Source: Planctomycetota bacterium (GTDB lineage Bacteria > Planctomycetota > UBA1135 > UBA2386). From it: a DNA stretch of 64,000 nt. Below are positions 20,683 through 30,300 of this stretch, one piece after another (the first letter of the stretch is position 1; every line of letters begins with the position of its first letter). The notes below the pieces were generated by a model that was given only the letters and a program-made list of their open reading frames with translations, was not told the origin of the DNA and ran no database searches. Made by a program: the position numbers and the translations under genes. The DNA is taken from positions 124,001 to 188,000 of the forward strand of contig JAEUHR010000003.1 in assembly GCA_016794425.1 (NCBI GenBank), read 5' to 3'.

Positions 20683-21624
20683 ATGACTGCTTCCGACGAA
20701 GTCGGCGGCGGGGCTGAGCCCGAGCCACAACTGCCCGCGAGGCCGGAGCTGTCGTTACCGAGCAACGAGCGGTTCCTGCTGCAGCGGACCGAGGCCAAGA
20801 GGAACGGCACGCTCGCGGACCTGCAGAAGCTGGTGGCGGCCTGGCAGGCAGTGGCGGCGAAGTGCGACATGGCGTTCGAGGAGCTGACGCGGCTCGCGAT
20901 CTACCGCCTGGAGGTGGAGCGCGATCTCGGAGCCTATCTGGCGCAAGAGGTGCAGCACGGAGGAGATCGGTCAAGGTACGCCAGGCGTACCTTGCTCCCC
21001 GACGACATCACCAAGAACCAGTCCTCGGCATACCAGAAGCCCGCGGCCGTCCCCGAGGACGTGTTCCGCGCCTACCTCGACGCCGTCCGCGAGAAGCACG
21101 TCCTGCCCAGCTCGCGCGGCGCCCGGGCGTTCGCGAAACCGAACGCCACGCCATCGTCGTCCGCGGCAACACGCCGCGATCGCCGCGCCAGGTCGGCGGG
21201 CGGGGTGCCTGTCCCTCCGCCCGTGCTCGACGTGGTGATCAGTCTCATGACGCCAGACGTCGTCGTCGGCCACGTGAAGCTGGCAGCCAAGAAGCGCATC
21301 GCGATCGACTCGAAGCGTGTACTCGAGCAGCTACGCGGCGACGTCTTCATCGCGCAGTGTAGAGCACCGGAGTGCTGGTTGCCCTCACTGGAACGTCTGC
21401 GCCGCGAAGCCCGCATCCGTCGCGCGATCATCGTGCTGGGCGCGGACACGGGCGCGGCGTGGTTTGCCGAGTTCGAACGCGGCGAGTGGACGCTGTGCTT
21501 CGTGCGCGATCCTGATCGCGAAGGCAACGGCATCCTGCTCGCACACCTGGGCGAGCGCGGTGGTGCGTTCCGGCTGGCGTGCCGCGACCTCGGCGTCGTC
21601 GTGCGGCCCGAGACCGCTGATTGA
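20683..21624 (+). CDS. Phage-like protein, Dam-like C-terminus without visible catalytic motif
   Basis: 313 residues from ATG at 20683. The N-terminal part (MAFEELTRLAIYRLEVERDL, then GDRSRYARRTLLPDDITKNQ, SSRGARAFAKP) resembles the leader of phage and prophage proteins that carry an N6-adenine methylase. The C-terminus (AIIVLGADTGAAWFAEFERG, LAHLGERGGAFRLACRDLG) has the shape of the last part of phage Dam-like methylases, but the catalytic D/N-P-P-Y/W is not found; C-R-A-P-E-C sits roughly where it would be expected. It may be an inactive homologue or simply a different fold. It suggests a prophage or integrative-element origin. Confidence 0.55.
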   Translation: MTASDEVGGGAEPEPQLPARPELSLPSNERFLLQRTEAKRNGTLADLQKLVAAWQAVAAKCDMAFEELTRLAIYRLEVERDLGAYLAQEVQHGGDRSRYARRTLLPDDITKNQSSAYQKPAAVPEDVFRAYLDAVREKHVLPSSRGARAFAKPNATPSSSAATRRDRRARSAGGVPVPPPVLDVVISLMTPDVVVGHVKLAAKKRIAIDSKRVLEQLRGDVFIAQCRAPECWLPSLERLRREARIRRAIIVLGADTGAAWFAEFERGEWTLCFVRDPDREGNGILLAHLGERGGAFRLACRDLGVVVRPETAD

Positions 21625-21651
21625 CAGTGCGTTGCGCGCGGCACGCAATGT

Positions 21652-21675
21652 GTCGCATGCCAAAGGGAATGCGAC
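21652..21675. repeat. 24-base palindromic element, copy B
   Basis: Perfect 7-base arms GTCGCAT and ATGCGAC around CCAAAGGGA-type centre. A second GC hairpin follows (CGGCTCGGGCCG). It lies between the phage-like gene and the RHS gene. Confidence 0.65.
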
Positions 21676-21892
21676 GTGCGGCTCGGGCCGTGCGGCCTGA
21701 TTCTCCAAGTAGGCTCGCCCCTTCGTTGATCCGGGTCGGATTCCCGTCGGCGCTTGGATTCACAGAGAATTCGCCACAATCCAGGTTGCCAAGCAACTTC
21801 GAGCTTGATACAGACGACTCGTCAGCGGGGAAGAAGCCCGCGCGCCGCCCAGGAGGCGGCCACGACCTCACTCCAAGCCCTCGGTCCAAGCC

Positions 21893-24800
21893 ATGTCGAA
21901 ACGAGTCGCGCCTCCTACGGGTATCCCAGCTCATCCCCGCGCCGCCTCGGCGTTCGTCGCTCAGGGTGCCAGCATCCTTGTCTTCCTGGCGGCCGCCTTG
22001 CCTAGCCAAGGGAAATCTGGGGCACTAAAGCCCCCTGACTGCAAGGAGCCGACGGGCAACTACGTCATGGGGCGGCTCGGCGGCAACCTCCTCAGTGTCT
22101 TCGATATTGGGGTCGACGACCATGCTCATGGAGCCGCGGTTGCTGGGCCGGGTGATGCCCATGTAAGCCAAGTACTAGGTGAGTTAGACAGCTTGGTCGA
22201 CTCAAGCGGCCAAGTCAGTGTCAACGCTGGCCCCGTAGGCTACACCACAGACACGCGACTCAAGTACCCAAACCCCATGACGGGGATCGAGTGTCCGCTT
22301 CCGAATCCGGGAGGCGGGGTTGACCCGACCAAGCCCGGACCTCTCCCTCCCATGGAGACGATCATCTGGTATGGCCCGCCTCCTGGTAGCCCATGCGAAG
22401 GAGCCAACGCCAACGATATATGCAAGATCGTGTCATGTGGGTGCGGCGCGACCTACTGCGATTGCAGCTACATCACGACAAGCCCCCCACAGGTCGGCAT
22501 TCCCTACCCGCCCCAGCCTTTTATTGCGACATCAGAGAGCTCTGCAGACGGCGCCTATCACGCCGCCGTCACCGGGGCTCCCGGTAGCGGCTCATTCTTC
22601 TTTCGCTACCACAACTCCGGAAGTCAGGTGTTGGGAGTGCTCGAAGTCCGGAGCGTCGATGGCACCATCACCAGATACGCTCGGTTTGGTACGCTGAGCG
22701 ACGGGGAGCGGTATCGCCCGGTGGAGAGGGTTGATCCGCATGACAACGTCACCAAATACGAGTACGATGGGCAAGGTCGCTTGGCGCGGGTCCAGCACCC
22801 TCACGGAGTCGATGAGGTCTGGAACTACTCGCCGTCGTGGATCGGAGGCGCAAACGGCTGGAACGCGCTGACGCACACCGGTATCGAGGTCACCTACGAG
22901 GATGCCACGTCTTCCACCGGCCCTGAGCTAGAGGGCCGCAAGTACTTCCTGCTGTTCTCGCACAATCCAGCAATCCCGCTGTCCAAGCCGTTCGCTGGAG
23001 ATCGCTTGATAAGGGTCTACAGCCCCAAGCAGCAGTTGCTTGATGGCCCCCCCGCTGCAGGCGCGGTATACCCGCTGCCAGCCGGGGCTGTGCCAGAGCG
23101 GCACATGGTGATTGAATTCAGTTACCACCCCAACAGCGATCTCGTCAGCACCATTAGCCATCGACTTGCGGTCGGGCCGGAGTTTGGTGCAGCAGAGACT
23201 GCGGCAACCACTATTGCTACGTTCACTTATCAGCAGAACGGCAGCCTGCAGCCTCGCGTCCTTACAGAGACGCTTTGGTTGCGCGGCCCTACCACCCACA
23301 CGTTCGCGTACACCACCGACTCCGAGGATCGCGTAGACACGGTTGTCAGGACGGATGCCCTCGGGGGATCGGTTACGCGGACTCTAGATGACCAGCAGCG
23401 CACCCTGACCCTGACGATCGTTCCTCCATCGGGAAGCGCGGGCCGCCCACGGGCCAGCGATCCTGACAATGGCGGTCACGCAGAGCCAACGGCTGTATCG
23501 TACACCTTCCAGTACAGTGCCTGCCAGACCTGCGACAAACCGGTCGTGGTCGAGCAACAGCCGAGCAATCGTCGGGACGAGTACGACTACGACGCGCACA
23601 CTGGTCTCCTGCGGCGCCATCGATACAACGACCCCCGAGGCTTGCCGGGTCTCGTAGAGACCGTATATGACTGGGAGCCAAGCGTAGCCAGCAACCTTCA
23701 AGGCTCCTACAGGCTGAAGTCCGTCACTACGCCAGACGGGTCAGTCTGGAACTACTCGTACGTGACGCAGCCTCGGGCGACGCCGGCGGATCGCGTCAGT
23801 TGGGGCGTCAAGCCTCAGGTGGTGACGGTCACGAGTCCAATCGTGGATCTGGCCGATGGCACGGCAGCAACGGTGGTTACATCGCACACGTACGATGTCA
23901 GCACACCTCCCACCAATGCGCAGGGGCGGCAAACTGCGTGGGTGGGGCAGCTGCTCCAAACGATCGACGGCAACGGTCTGGTGACGACCTATTCACTTGG
24001 TGCATTCGGGTATACCGACACCGTCACTGCCAATCCCGGTGGCTTAACGGCTGAGGTCGTCTCTAAGCTGACTCTTGATCGGCTTGGGAACGTCGTGACT
24101 GCGACAGAGAACTTCGGATCGAGTCACGCCGTCACGACGACATTCGCACGCGACTCGTCTGGCGTGCTAGTTGAGCGCGCGACGCCGGTGGGTAGCCAAG
24201 CGCTCGTCGAGCGGTTCTACTACGACTCATGGGGCAACCTAGCCGTTCATCTTCGCAGCAACCAGAACTCATCTGGATCTCTGCCGGATGACTTGGGCCA
24301 ACCCGGGCGGCCCGATCTTGCGCGCGCTTGGCTTCGCGACGAGTGGCACTACGATGGAGACAGGCTGGTCACGCGCCTCCGCGACAGGCGTACCCTTGAC
24401 CGCAGCGCTGTCGGCCCCGTTGCAGACGATCCAGACGCCGTCTACCTGAAGGAAGACTATCTGTGGCTCCCGAATGGCGAGCTGGGGAGTGTCGCTCATG
24501 GGAACGGCAGCATCTCGAGGTTCACATACGACGGGTACGGGTGGCTGTACAAGGCTGAGTTGGTCGGGCCGGACGGAGACCTACTGATCGGGAAGTACTT
24601 CGTGAACGCAGCCGGGGAGCTGGTGCGGGAAGTGCGAGACACGGGATCTGAGCTGCTGATCACGTCGATCACGCGTAACACAGCGGGGGGGATCGAGAGC
24701 GTCAGCGAGCCGGTGGTTGCAGCACCCAGTGGCTACCCTGCTGGGTGGGCCGTTGCGGCAGCTCTCTACGAGTTCGACTTCGACGTCATGGGGCAATCGG

Positions 24801-27800
24801 TCGAGCGTCGGCTGCTGAGGGCGCCAGGTGGGGTCGGCAATCTGCTGCGTCGGGAGGTTGCGAGCTTCGACGCGCTTGGACGGCTCTACCGGACGCAAGT
24901 GTATGAAGGGAGCTCTCCTGCGGCAGCGCAAGTGCACTCCACCCAGTGGGAGGGAGTCTCTCAGGTTGCACAGGTCACGGGGCCAGGTGGGCGGTTCGTA
25001 GCGGCAACCTACGATTCCCTGGGGCGATTGAGCGAACTCAGCGACTCGTCAGCCGCCAATCCCAACAAGACACATTACTCGTATAACGACAAGACGTTCT
25101 TCGTCAGCAGAGTCGAACAGCAGACATGGGACCAGCTGACGGCTGCCTACGTGACCAGGGGAGTGTCCTACCTCCGCGACCCCCTCGGCAGAGTCCTCGA
25201 AGTCCAGCAGGGACCCCCTTCCGCCCCACTAGTGCATCGGTTCGCCTACTACAGCACCGGTGCAACGGAGTCCTACCAAGACCCCCTCGGCAACGTCGAA
25301 CGTTACCTGCCAGACGCGCTAGGACGTCTGACGGAAAGGCTCCGCCAAGGAACGCCCCAGATCTTCAACACGTCTTCCTACCTGGATTGGAGCACCACGG
25401 ACAACCAGACCGAGCTCGTGCAGGTCGATGGGCGCGGGAGGCTGACCAGGACCATCCATGACTTCGCCGGACGCGTTCTGGCCATCATGGAACCCGGAGC
25501 TACTACACAACCGACCAGCCAAGGCAAGCACCAAGACTTCGCACAGTTTCACGAATACGACAAAGCTTCCCGGCTCGTCAGCATCTATGGTGCCGACGGA
25601 GTGCAAGTGCTTATCGACCGCGACGCGATGGGGCGTCCGATCCAGCGGACTGCTACTGGCACCAACTCGTGGGTATCTCTGTTCTATGGGGGAGATCGGG
25701 TCCTTCGAGATGCGCTGGGCCAGGTTGTCTACACGCGCTCCTTCGACATGGGCGGGCTGGAATACCTGCACGAGGAGTTTGAGCGCGACGCGCTTGGCCG
25801 GACCCATCGCGAGTCGTTCGCGTACTATCCCGGCTACGCCAACTGGACGGATATCGAAAGCACGTATGTTGGGGGCGACCCATTGCGCACAGGACTCTTC
25901 TACGAGAACAACCTACCGGGCAACGCGGACGATGTGTGGATCGACGTCTCTCGCGATTCCATTGGTAGAATCGGAGGCATCCGGTGGCGAGTCGGTGAAG
26001 GCGACCCTCTCCGAGATCTGGCAAAATACAAGTACGACGGTGCCCGGATACGCGAACGCCAGACGACACTGCTCTCCACGCATATCGCGTTCGAGACGAA
26101 CTACACATATGACGCCTACGGGCGCATGCAGAGGATCGACCAATCATTCGATCCGCTGGCCAGTACCATATTCCACTTCGATGACGCCAGCAACCTGACG
26201 AAGGAAGAGTACAAGAAGCAGGGCAACCCTGCGGCCAAGGGCGATCGATTCGTCTACGACGAGCACAACCGCCTCCGCAAAGCATGGTTGGGCAGCGACC
26301 AGCTGCACTTTGATCAAGTGGATCCAGAAGGTGCGCTCGGAAACTACATCAAGCGGTTGACCTACGACCTTGATGCCGCAAACAACCGTTCCAACCTCGA
26401 GACACAGAGTGGAGCGGGCGGCCCGATCGCTCACGCGCAGTACAGCACCCAGGACGCTGGAGAGAATCAAGGGGAGAGCAACCGTTATGACCAAGCCGAC
26501 GGAACGAAGCCCCTATACGACGGTCGCGGTAATACCATATTCGACGGAACGCGATACTACGTCTACGACGCTTTGAACCGGCTGACGGAAGTCTACGTCG
26601 TTGAGGAGCAGAGTCAGCAGGCGCTTGCGGCTGGGGCGCAAGCTGGGCAGTCCGCTGCCGTCGCCGAGGAGTCTGTGGGCGGATCAGTGCTCACAGGTCC
26701 GACGGGACCCCAGTTCATCGTTCACGATGTCACGGCGTTGAAGCAGGCCAGGAACAACATCCTCTCACGGATGAGCAACGACCTTGCAACCGTGTTGCTT
26801 GAGCATGAGCAGTCGAGTCTTGCGCAGAGCGCGAGTGAGCCAATCAACCCAGCGCTGGTCGAGCTGGCGGTTCCGGCGGCTGCGGCACCAGCCCCAGTTG
26901 GCGGCTTCGCGCCTGGCGCGACCGCTTCAGCGTCGACGAGTTCCTCCGTGCCGGTGTTCCAGTCGCTGCAGCTGCGGATGATCGCGCTGTATCTCTACGA
27001 CAGCTACGGTCGTCGCGTGATGCGGATGGTCGAGGGGTGGCCCATGTATTACTATGCATGGGATGGCTGGGAAGAGGCGCAGGAGATGACGTTCGCGGTG
27101 TGGGTGCCTGAGACAGGAAGCCCCTATGCTGTAACGCGCCCGATCACGCAGAACGTGTGGGGCACGGAGCTGGATGAGCTGGTGGCCTACCGGCATCGCG
27201 ACGGAGTCCTACCCTCCAACCAACAGCAGCTTCTATGGCGCGACTACTACGTTGCAGAGGGCGGTGCGCATTGCCCTAGTCGTGTCCTGAACGGGCAAGG
27301 CGCAGTCGTCGAGATTCAAGAGTACGATCCGCACGGCAAGACGACCTTCTTCAACGGGCTTGGAGCACCCACAGGGGACTACACCGACCCGGCGGTTTGG
27401 AACCTGTTTCACTGGAAGGGACACCGAGTCGATTGGGAAACGGGACTAGTCTACATGCGGCACCGCTATTATGCGCCTTCTAGCGGGCGCTTTGTAACTG
27501 GGGATCCGCTGGGGGTGTGGGGGGATGCGGGAGGCTTAGGCAATCATTATCAGTATGCTTACGACAACCCGATGACATTGCATGATCCAAGCGGCTTACA
27601 AGTTGCGATTGGAAATTGGATAGGGCAGGAGCTGGCGATCAAAGTCAAGACGGGAGAGTGGTCTGAGACAGCGAAGGAGGTGATAGCATTTGAGGCGGGT
27701 GTATTGGATGTCGCGACCGAAATTGCCAAGGGTGCACCTCAGCAGTTGCAGGACATGGCGACGCTGTCGAACGTGGGCTCTGTAGCGAGGAGCCTTGTAG

Positions 27801-28390
27801 AAGCGGCATCGCGAGGGGACCTGCTGGATAGCGCGGTCGGTCGAGTGGCCATGGGTGGCCCCGAGCTAATGAACATGGCGATTGAGGCGGGGGGGCAGTT
27901 GGCCTCAGACGAGAGTCGTCAACGGGGTCAGGGATTTGCTAAGATGGCGGTGATCGCAGCGACGCTATTGGGGGTTCGTGCTATGATGTCGCCGCGGCCT
28001 GGAACCCCGGGGGCGTCGGGGCCTGGAACCCCTGGGGCGTCGGGGCCTGCTGCTCCGAAACCTAGTGCGCCAACCACCACTCCTCAGCCGCAGCTGCCGG
28101 TCCCGACTACGGGAGTCGCAAGAGCCTGCCCCGAGGCTATCCACGTGCATCACTTGTTGCCGCAGTCTCAACGGCTGAGAGGTTTCTTCAAGGCCGCGGG
28201 CCTCAATATCGAGGAGTTTACAGTGCGCTTGTCGAGAGCAAGGCACATTCTGAAGCCGAGCGGCGTCCACACTCGTGGGGGGGGCAACTGGAACAAGGTA
28301 TGGGCGAAGTTCTTCGAGAGGAACCCAGGGGCTAGTAAGGAACAAATCTTGAAGCAGTTGACTCAGATGCGCAAAGACTTTGGTATTTAG
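21893..28390 (+). CDS. RHS-repeat polymorphic toxin with HHLLPQ C-terminal toxin domain
   Basis: 2165 residues. An N-terminal Sec-like signal (ASILVFLAAALPSQG) implies export. The body is a long array of YD/RHS repeats (for example YDSLGRLSEL, DALGRLTERLRQG, YDAYGRMQRI). The RHS core ends with YMRHRYYAPSSGRFVTGDPL and DPSGL near residue 1901. The variable C-terminus has a helical region, a Pro/Gly linker (GTPGASGP twice), then a toxin module from about 2080: AIHVHHLLPQSQ, GLNIEEFTVRLSRARH, TRGGGNWNKVWAKFFER. This resembles the H/H-N nuclease-like tail of Myxococcus SitA/TIGR02269-type toxins. The next gene, one base away, is its likely immunity protein. Base composition of the tail is more A/T-rich, typical of swapped toxin tips. 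Confidence 0.88.
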   Translation: MSKRVAPPTGIPAHPRAASAFVAQGASILVFLAAALPSQGKSGALKPPDCKEPTGNYVMGRLGGNLLSVFDIGVDDHAHGAAVAGPGDAHVSQVLGELDSLVDSSGQVSVNAGPVGYTTDTRLKYPNPMTGIECPLPNPGGGVDPTKPGPLPPMETIIWYGPPPGSPCEGANANDICKIVSCGCGATYCDCSYITTSPPQVGIPYPPQPFIATSESSADGAYHAAVTGAPGSGSFFFRYHNSGSQVLGVLEVRSVDGTITRYARFGTLSDGERYRPVERVDPHDNVTKYEYDGQGRLARVQHPHGVDEVWNYSPSWIGGANGWNALTHTGIEVTYEDATSSTGPELEGRKYFLLFSHNPAIPLSKPFAGDRLIRVYSPKQQLLDGPPAAGAVYPLPAGAVPERHMVIEFSYHPNSDLVSTISHRLAVGPEFGAAETAATTIATFTYQQNGSLQPRVLTETLWLRGPTTHTFAYTTDSEDRVDTVVRTDALGGSVTRTLDDQQRTLTLTIVPPSGSAGRPRASDPDNGGHAEPTAVSYTFQYSACQTCDKPVVVEQQPSNRRDEYDYDAHTGLLRRHRYNDPRGLPGLVETVYDWEPSVASNLQGSYRLKSVTTPDGSVWNYSYVTQPRATPADRVSWGVKPQVVTVTSPIVDLADGTAATVVTSHTYDVSTPPTNAQGRQTAWVGQLLQTIDGNGLVTTYSLGAFGYTDTVTANPGGLTAEVVSKLTLDRLGNVVTATENFGSSHAVTTTFARDSSGVLVERATPVGSQALVERFYYDSWGNLAVHLRSNQNSSGSLPDDLGQPGRPDLARAWLRDEWHYDGDRLVTRLRDRRTLDRSAVGPVADDPDAVYLKEDYLWLPNGELGSVAHGNGSISRFTYDGYGWLYKAELVGPDGDLLIGKYFVNAAGELVREVRDTGSELLITSITRNTAGGIESVSEPVVAAPSGYPAGWAVAAALYEFDFDVMGQSVERRLLRAPGGVGNLLRREVASFDALGRLYRTQVYEGSSPAAAQVHSTQWEGVSQVAQVTGPGGRFVAATYDSLGRLSELSDSSAANPNKTHYSYNDKTFFVSRVEQQTWDQLTAAYVTRGVSYLRDPLGRVLEVQQGPPSAPLVHRFAYYSTGATESYQDPLGNVERYLPDALGRLTERLRQGTPQIFNTSSYLDWSTTDNQTELVQVDGRGRLTRTIHDFAGRVLAIMEPGATTQPTSQGKHQDFAQFHEYDKASRLVSIYGADGVQVLIDRDAMGRPIQRTATGTNSWVSLFYGGDRVLRDALGQVVYTRSFDMGGLEYLHEEFERDALGRTHRESFAYYPGYANWTDIESTYVGGDPLRTGLFYENNLPGNADDVWIDVSRDSIGRIGGIRWRVGEGDPLRDLAKYKYDGARIRERQTTLLSTHIAFETNYTYDAYGRMQRIDQSFDPLASTIFHFDDASNLTKEEYKKQGNPAAKGDRFVYDEHNRLRKAWLGSDQLHFDQVDPEGALGNYIKRLTYDLDAANNRSNLETQSGAGGPIAHAQYSTQDAGENQGESNRYDQADGTKPLYDGRGNTIFDGTRYYVYDALNRLTEVYVVEEQSQQALAAGAQAGQSAAVAEESVGGSVLTGPTGPQFIVHDVTALKQARNNILSRMSNDLATVLLEHEQSSLAQSASEPINPALVELAVPAAAAPAPVGGFAPGATASASTSSSVPVFQSLQLRMIALYLYDSYGRRVMRMVEGWPMYYYAWDGWEEAQEMTFAVWVPETGSPYAVTRPITQNVWGTELDELVAYRHRDGVLPSNQQQLLWRDYYVAEGGAHCPSRVLNGQGAVVEIQEYDPHGKTTFFNGLGAPTGDYTDPAVWNLFHWKGHRVDWETGLVYMRHRYYAPSSGRFVTGDPLGVWGDAGGLGNHYQYAYDNPMTLHDPSGLQVAIGNWIGQELAIKVKTGEWSETAKEVIAFEAGVLDVATEIAKGAPQQLQDMATLSNVGSVARSLVEAASRGDLLDSAVGRVAMGGPELMNMAIEAGGQLASDESRQRGQGFAKMAVIAATLLGVRAMMSPRPGTPGASGPGTPGASGPAAPKPSAPTTTPQPQLPVPTTGVARACPEAIHVHHLLPQSQRLRGFFKAAGLNIEEFTVRLSRARHILKPSGVHTRGGGNWNKVWAKFFERNPGASKEQILKQLTQMRKDFGI
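28006..28049 (+). repeat. Two tandem copies of the GTPGASGP linker
   Basis: GGAACCCC then GGGGCGTCGGGGCCT occurs twice in a row with one base change, coding G-T-P-G-A-S-G-P. It separates the helical region from the toxin tail of the RHS protein. Confidence 0.7.
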
Positions 28391-28391
28391 C

Positions 28392-28997
28392 ATGCAGTTT
28401 GATCATATTGAAGTATCGCGGATGCGTCCAAGCGTAGAGTTGCACCCTGACAATCGGTGGCAGACGATTGTGTGCACATCGAATCCTGGTCACCAGAGGC
28501 CCGGTCAGAGAGTTGGAGTCCTCTCGGTCGAAGTGGTCCGATCGCGCGTAGAGGACTTCAATAGGACGCTTCTCGGTGACATTGTGGTGAGTCAGCGAGC
28601 TAAGCGTGTACTGGAAGTGTCCGGTCTGACGGGATTCCTGATGCGGCCTGTCGTGGTTTACGTGGCTGCGGGCATCAAGCCGGAGCGGCAATCTCCGTTG
28701 TGGGAGATGGTGGTCACTGGATGCGCAGGGCACGCGGATCCTGCGTCGGGCATAAGTCTGGTGAGGGTGTGTCGGACATGTGGGCTTGAAGAGTACTCGT
28801 CATATAAGAGAGGGCTGCGAGTGAGCGCAGGCAGCTATGATGGGACGGATGTGTTTACGCTGGTGGAGTATCCGCGACTCATGCTGTGCACAAAGCGTTT
28901 CGTGCAGATCGTCGAGGAGGCGAGACTGAGCAATATTGGCTTCGCGGATGCCACGGCTTTGCAGTGGCCGGACGGAGTGATCAGGCCGGAGGAATAG
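28392..28997 (+). CDS. Putative immunity protein (CXXCG type) for the RHS toxin
   Basis: 201 residues; ATG at 28392 starts one base after the RHS stop. It contains CRTCG at about residue 137 and an earlier Cys in IVCTSNPGHQR, followed by LMLCTKRFVQIVEEARLSNI near the C-terminus. This arrangement recalls the 'double-CXXCG' Myxococcus family paired with SitA-type toxins, though only one full CXXCG is seen here. Position directly after a toxin tip and the same A/T-richer composition support an immunity role. It is cytosolic, with no signal peptide. Confidence 0.65.
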   Translation: MQFDHIEVSRMRPSVELHPDNRWQTIVCTSNPGHQRPGQRVGVLSVEVVRSRVEDFNRTLLGDIVVSQRAKRVLEVSGLTGFLMRPVVVYVAAGIKPERQSPLWEMVVTGCAGHADPASGISLVRVCRTCGLEEYSSYKRGLRVSAGSYDGTDVFTLVEYPRLMLCTKRFVQIVEEARLSNIGFADATALQWPDGVIRPEE

Positions 28998-29036
28998 GAA
29001 GTGCGTGATCGTGCTCGTCGTCGTGCTATGGTCCGA

Positions 29037-29484
29037 CCCGGGTACATGGGTGACACGCGTGTCCGGGCACATGGGTGCCACTCGAGCGTGACCGTGGGGA
29101 GCGCCGTGCATCTCGTGGCCGGACGCCATGGACCCAGACCGATCCGGTGACCGAGAGACAGGAGTTCGTGCGGCTGGTGCTGATGGGCCAGGTGACGATG
29201 ACGCAGGCGTGCGAGCAGTTCGGGATCAGCATGAAGACCGGCTACAGGATCCTGGCGCGCTATGCCGAGCTGGGCATGACGGGGCTCGCGGACGCGGCGC
29301 GGGCACCGAAGACGCATCCAAACCTCCCAACCAGGCCGCTCCCGAGGTCGAAGCCGCGGTGCTGCGCGTGCGAAAGGCGCACCCGACGTGGGGTAGGAAG
29401 AAGATCCTGTGGGCGCTCGATCGCGAGCGGCCCGACCAGGACTGGCCGGCGCGGAGCACGGTGGATGCGATCCTGAAGAGCTGA
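29037..29484 (+). pseudogene. IS481-like transposase remnant, frameshifted and truncated
   Basis: The terminal-looking sequence CCGGGTACATGGGTGACAC (about 29038) and a degenerate copy CCGGGCACATGGGTGCCAC lie at the left. The protein starts in one frame (ERQEFVRLVLMGQVTMTQAC, GISMKTGYRILARYAELGMT, GLADAARAPKTHPN), then continues in another (PEVEAAVLRVRKAHPTWGRK, WPARSTVDAILKS). The expected ATG before P-W reads ACG. No DDE core remains. Non-functional. Confidence 0.75.
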
Positions 29485-29630
29485 TCGACGCGGAGCAAGG
29501 CAACTGCCCGATCGCCGTGATGTGCAGCGTGCTGGGCGTTTCGCGCAGCGGCCTGCACGCATGGCAACAACGTCCACGGATCAGTGCACGCTGGGCAGCG
29601 CACCGCAGAGCGAAATGCGTGTGGCGTGGA
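29478..29630 (+). pseudogene. IS3-family OrfB N-terminal fragment
   Basis: ELIDAEQGNCPIAVMCSVLG and VSRSGLHAWQQRPR match the start of IS3 OrfB (compare the leader of the intact element at 7538). It is spliced directly onto the IS481 remnant and lacks the catalytic domain. Confidence 0.7.
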
Positions 29631-29631
29631 T

Positions 29632-29655
29632 GTCGCGTGCCTAGGGGAATGCGAC
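29632..29655. repeat. 24-base palindromic element, copy C
   Basis: Arms GTCGCGT and ATGCGAC with GGGGA before the right arm; one G-T mismatch. It lies immediately after the IS fragments. Confidence 0.6.
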
Positions 29656-29742
29656 GGTCGGGTCCCCGGCGGTCGGCGACGATCAACTGCTGGCGGGCGA
29701 GCCGCGCCGGGAGCCTGCACTTGCCCTTGCCTTCAAGACGAG

Positions 29743-30300
29743 GATGCCAGGATGCCGGCTCCCAGGAGGGCCGCGAAAGTGAGCAAGGCAACCACGGCGA
29801 TGGAGAGGCCGAAATCGCGCTCGCGCAAGCCGTATGGCCGTTCCCACGACCGAAAGTAGAACTGGGTGTGGCTGAGGCGGCCCCACTGAATCACCGCGGC
29901 GACGTAGCCTCCGAGGGGTAGCAGAGGGGCATCCATATACGAACGGAACGCGTTACGCCCCGCCGGGTGATCTGGTCGTAGTTGTAGGTCTTGTTGTAGC
30001 TGCGGAAGCGCCCGTCGGGTCCGCGGTACGACTCGAAGCCGAATGCGCGCGGTCCGGCGTGCTGAGCGCGGTGGTAGGTCTTGAAGCGGGCGGACATCGC
30101 AGCTCCCGCAGCCAGGGCGAACATGACCGACACCGTGGTCGGTCGGTGGCGTGGTATGCACGGCCGAAACCGAGAGGGTAGGTGCCGGTAGAGATGACGA
30201 GTGCAGGGACAGCGGTCAGTACAAGCCAGGCAAGGGCGAGTGCAGTGAAGGCTCGCCGCCCCTTGAGTCCTGTGCGACCCTGCCCGTCTCCATCACGCCC
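29743..30300 (-). pseudogene. Decayed small membrane protein gene (several frameshifts)
   Basis: Three overlapping minus-strand frames give consecutive protein-like segments: a first hydrophobic helix (RAFTALALAWLVLTAVPALV) in one frame, then SVMFALAAGAAMSARF and KTYNYDQITRRGVTR in a second, then GGYVAAVIQWGRLSHTQFYF and LSIAVVALLTFAALLGAG in a third. Read together they make a plausible membrane protein with two to four helices. No single frame covers it, so I call it a pseudogene. Function unknown; the frame joins are approximate. Confidence 0.4.

Noticed and set aside
22700..27600. Tandem DNA repeats or CRISPR-like array in the RHS gene
   Set aside because: The repetition is at protein level (YD motifs) with diverged DNA, one continuous frame, and no spacer structure.
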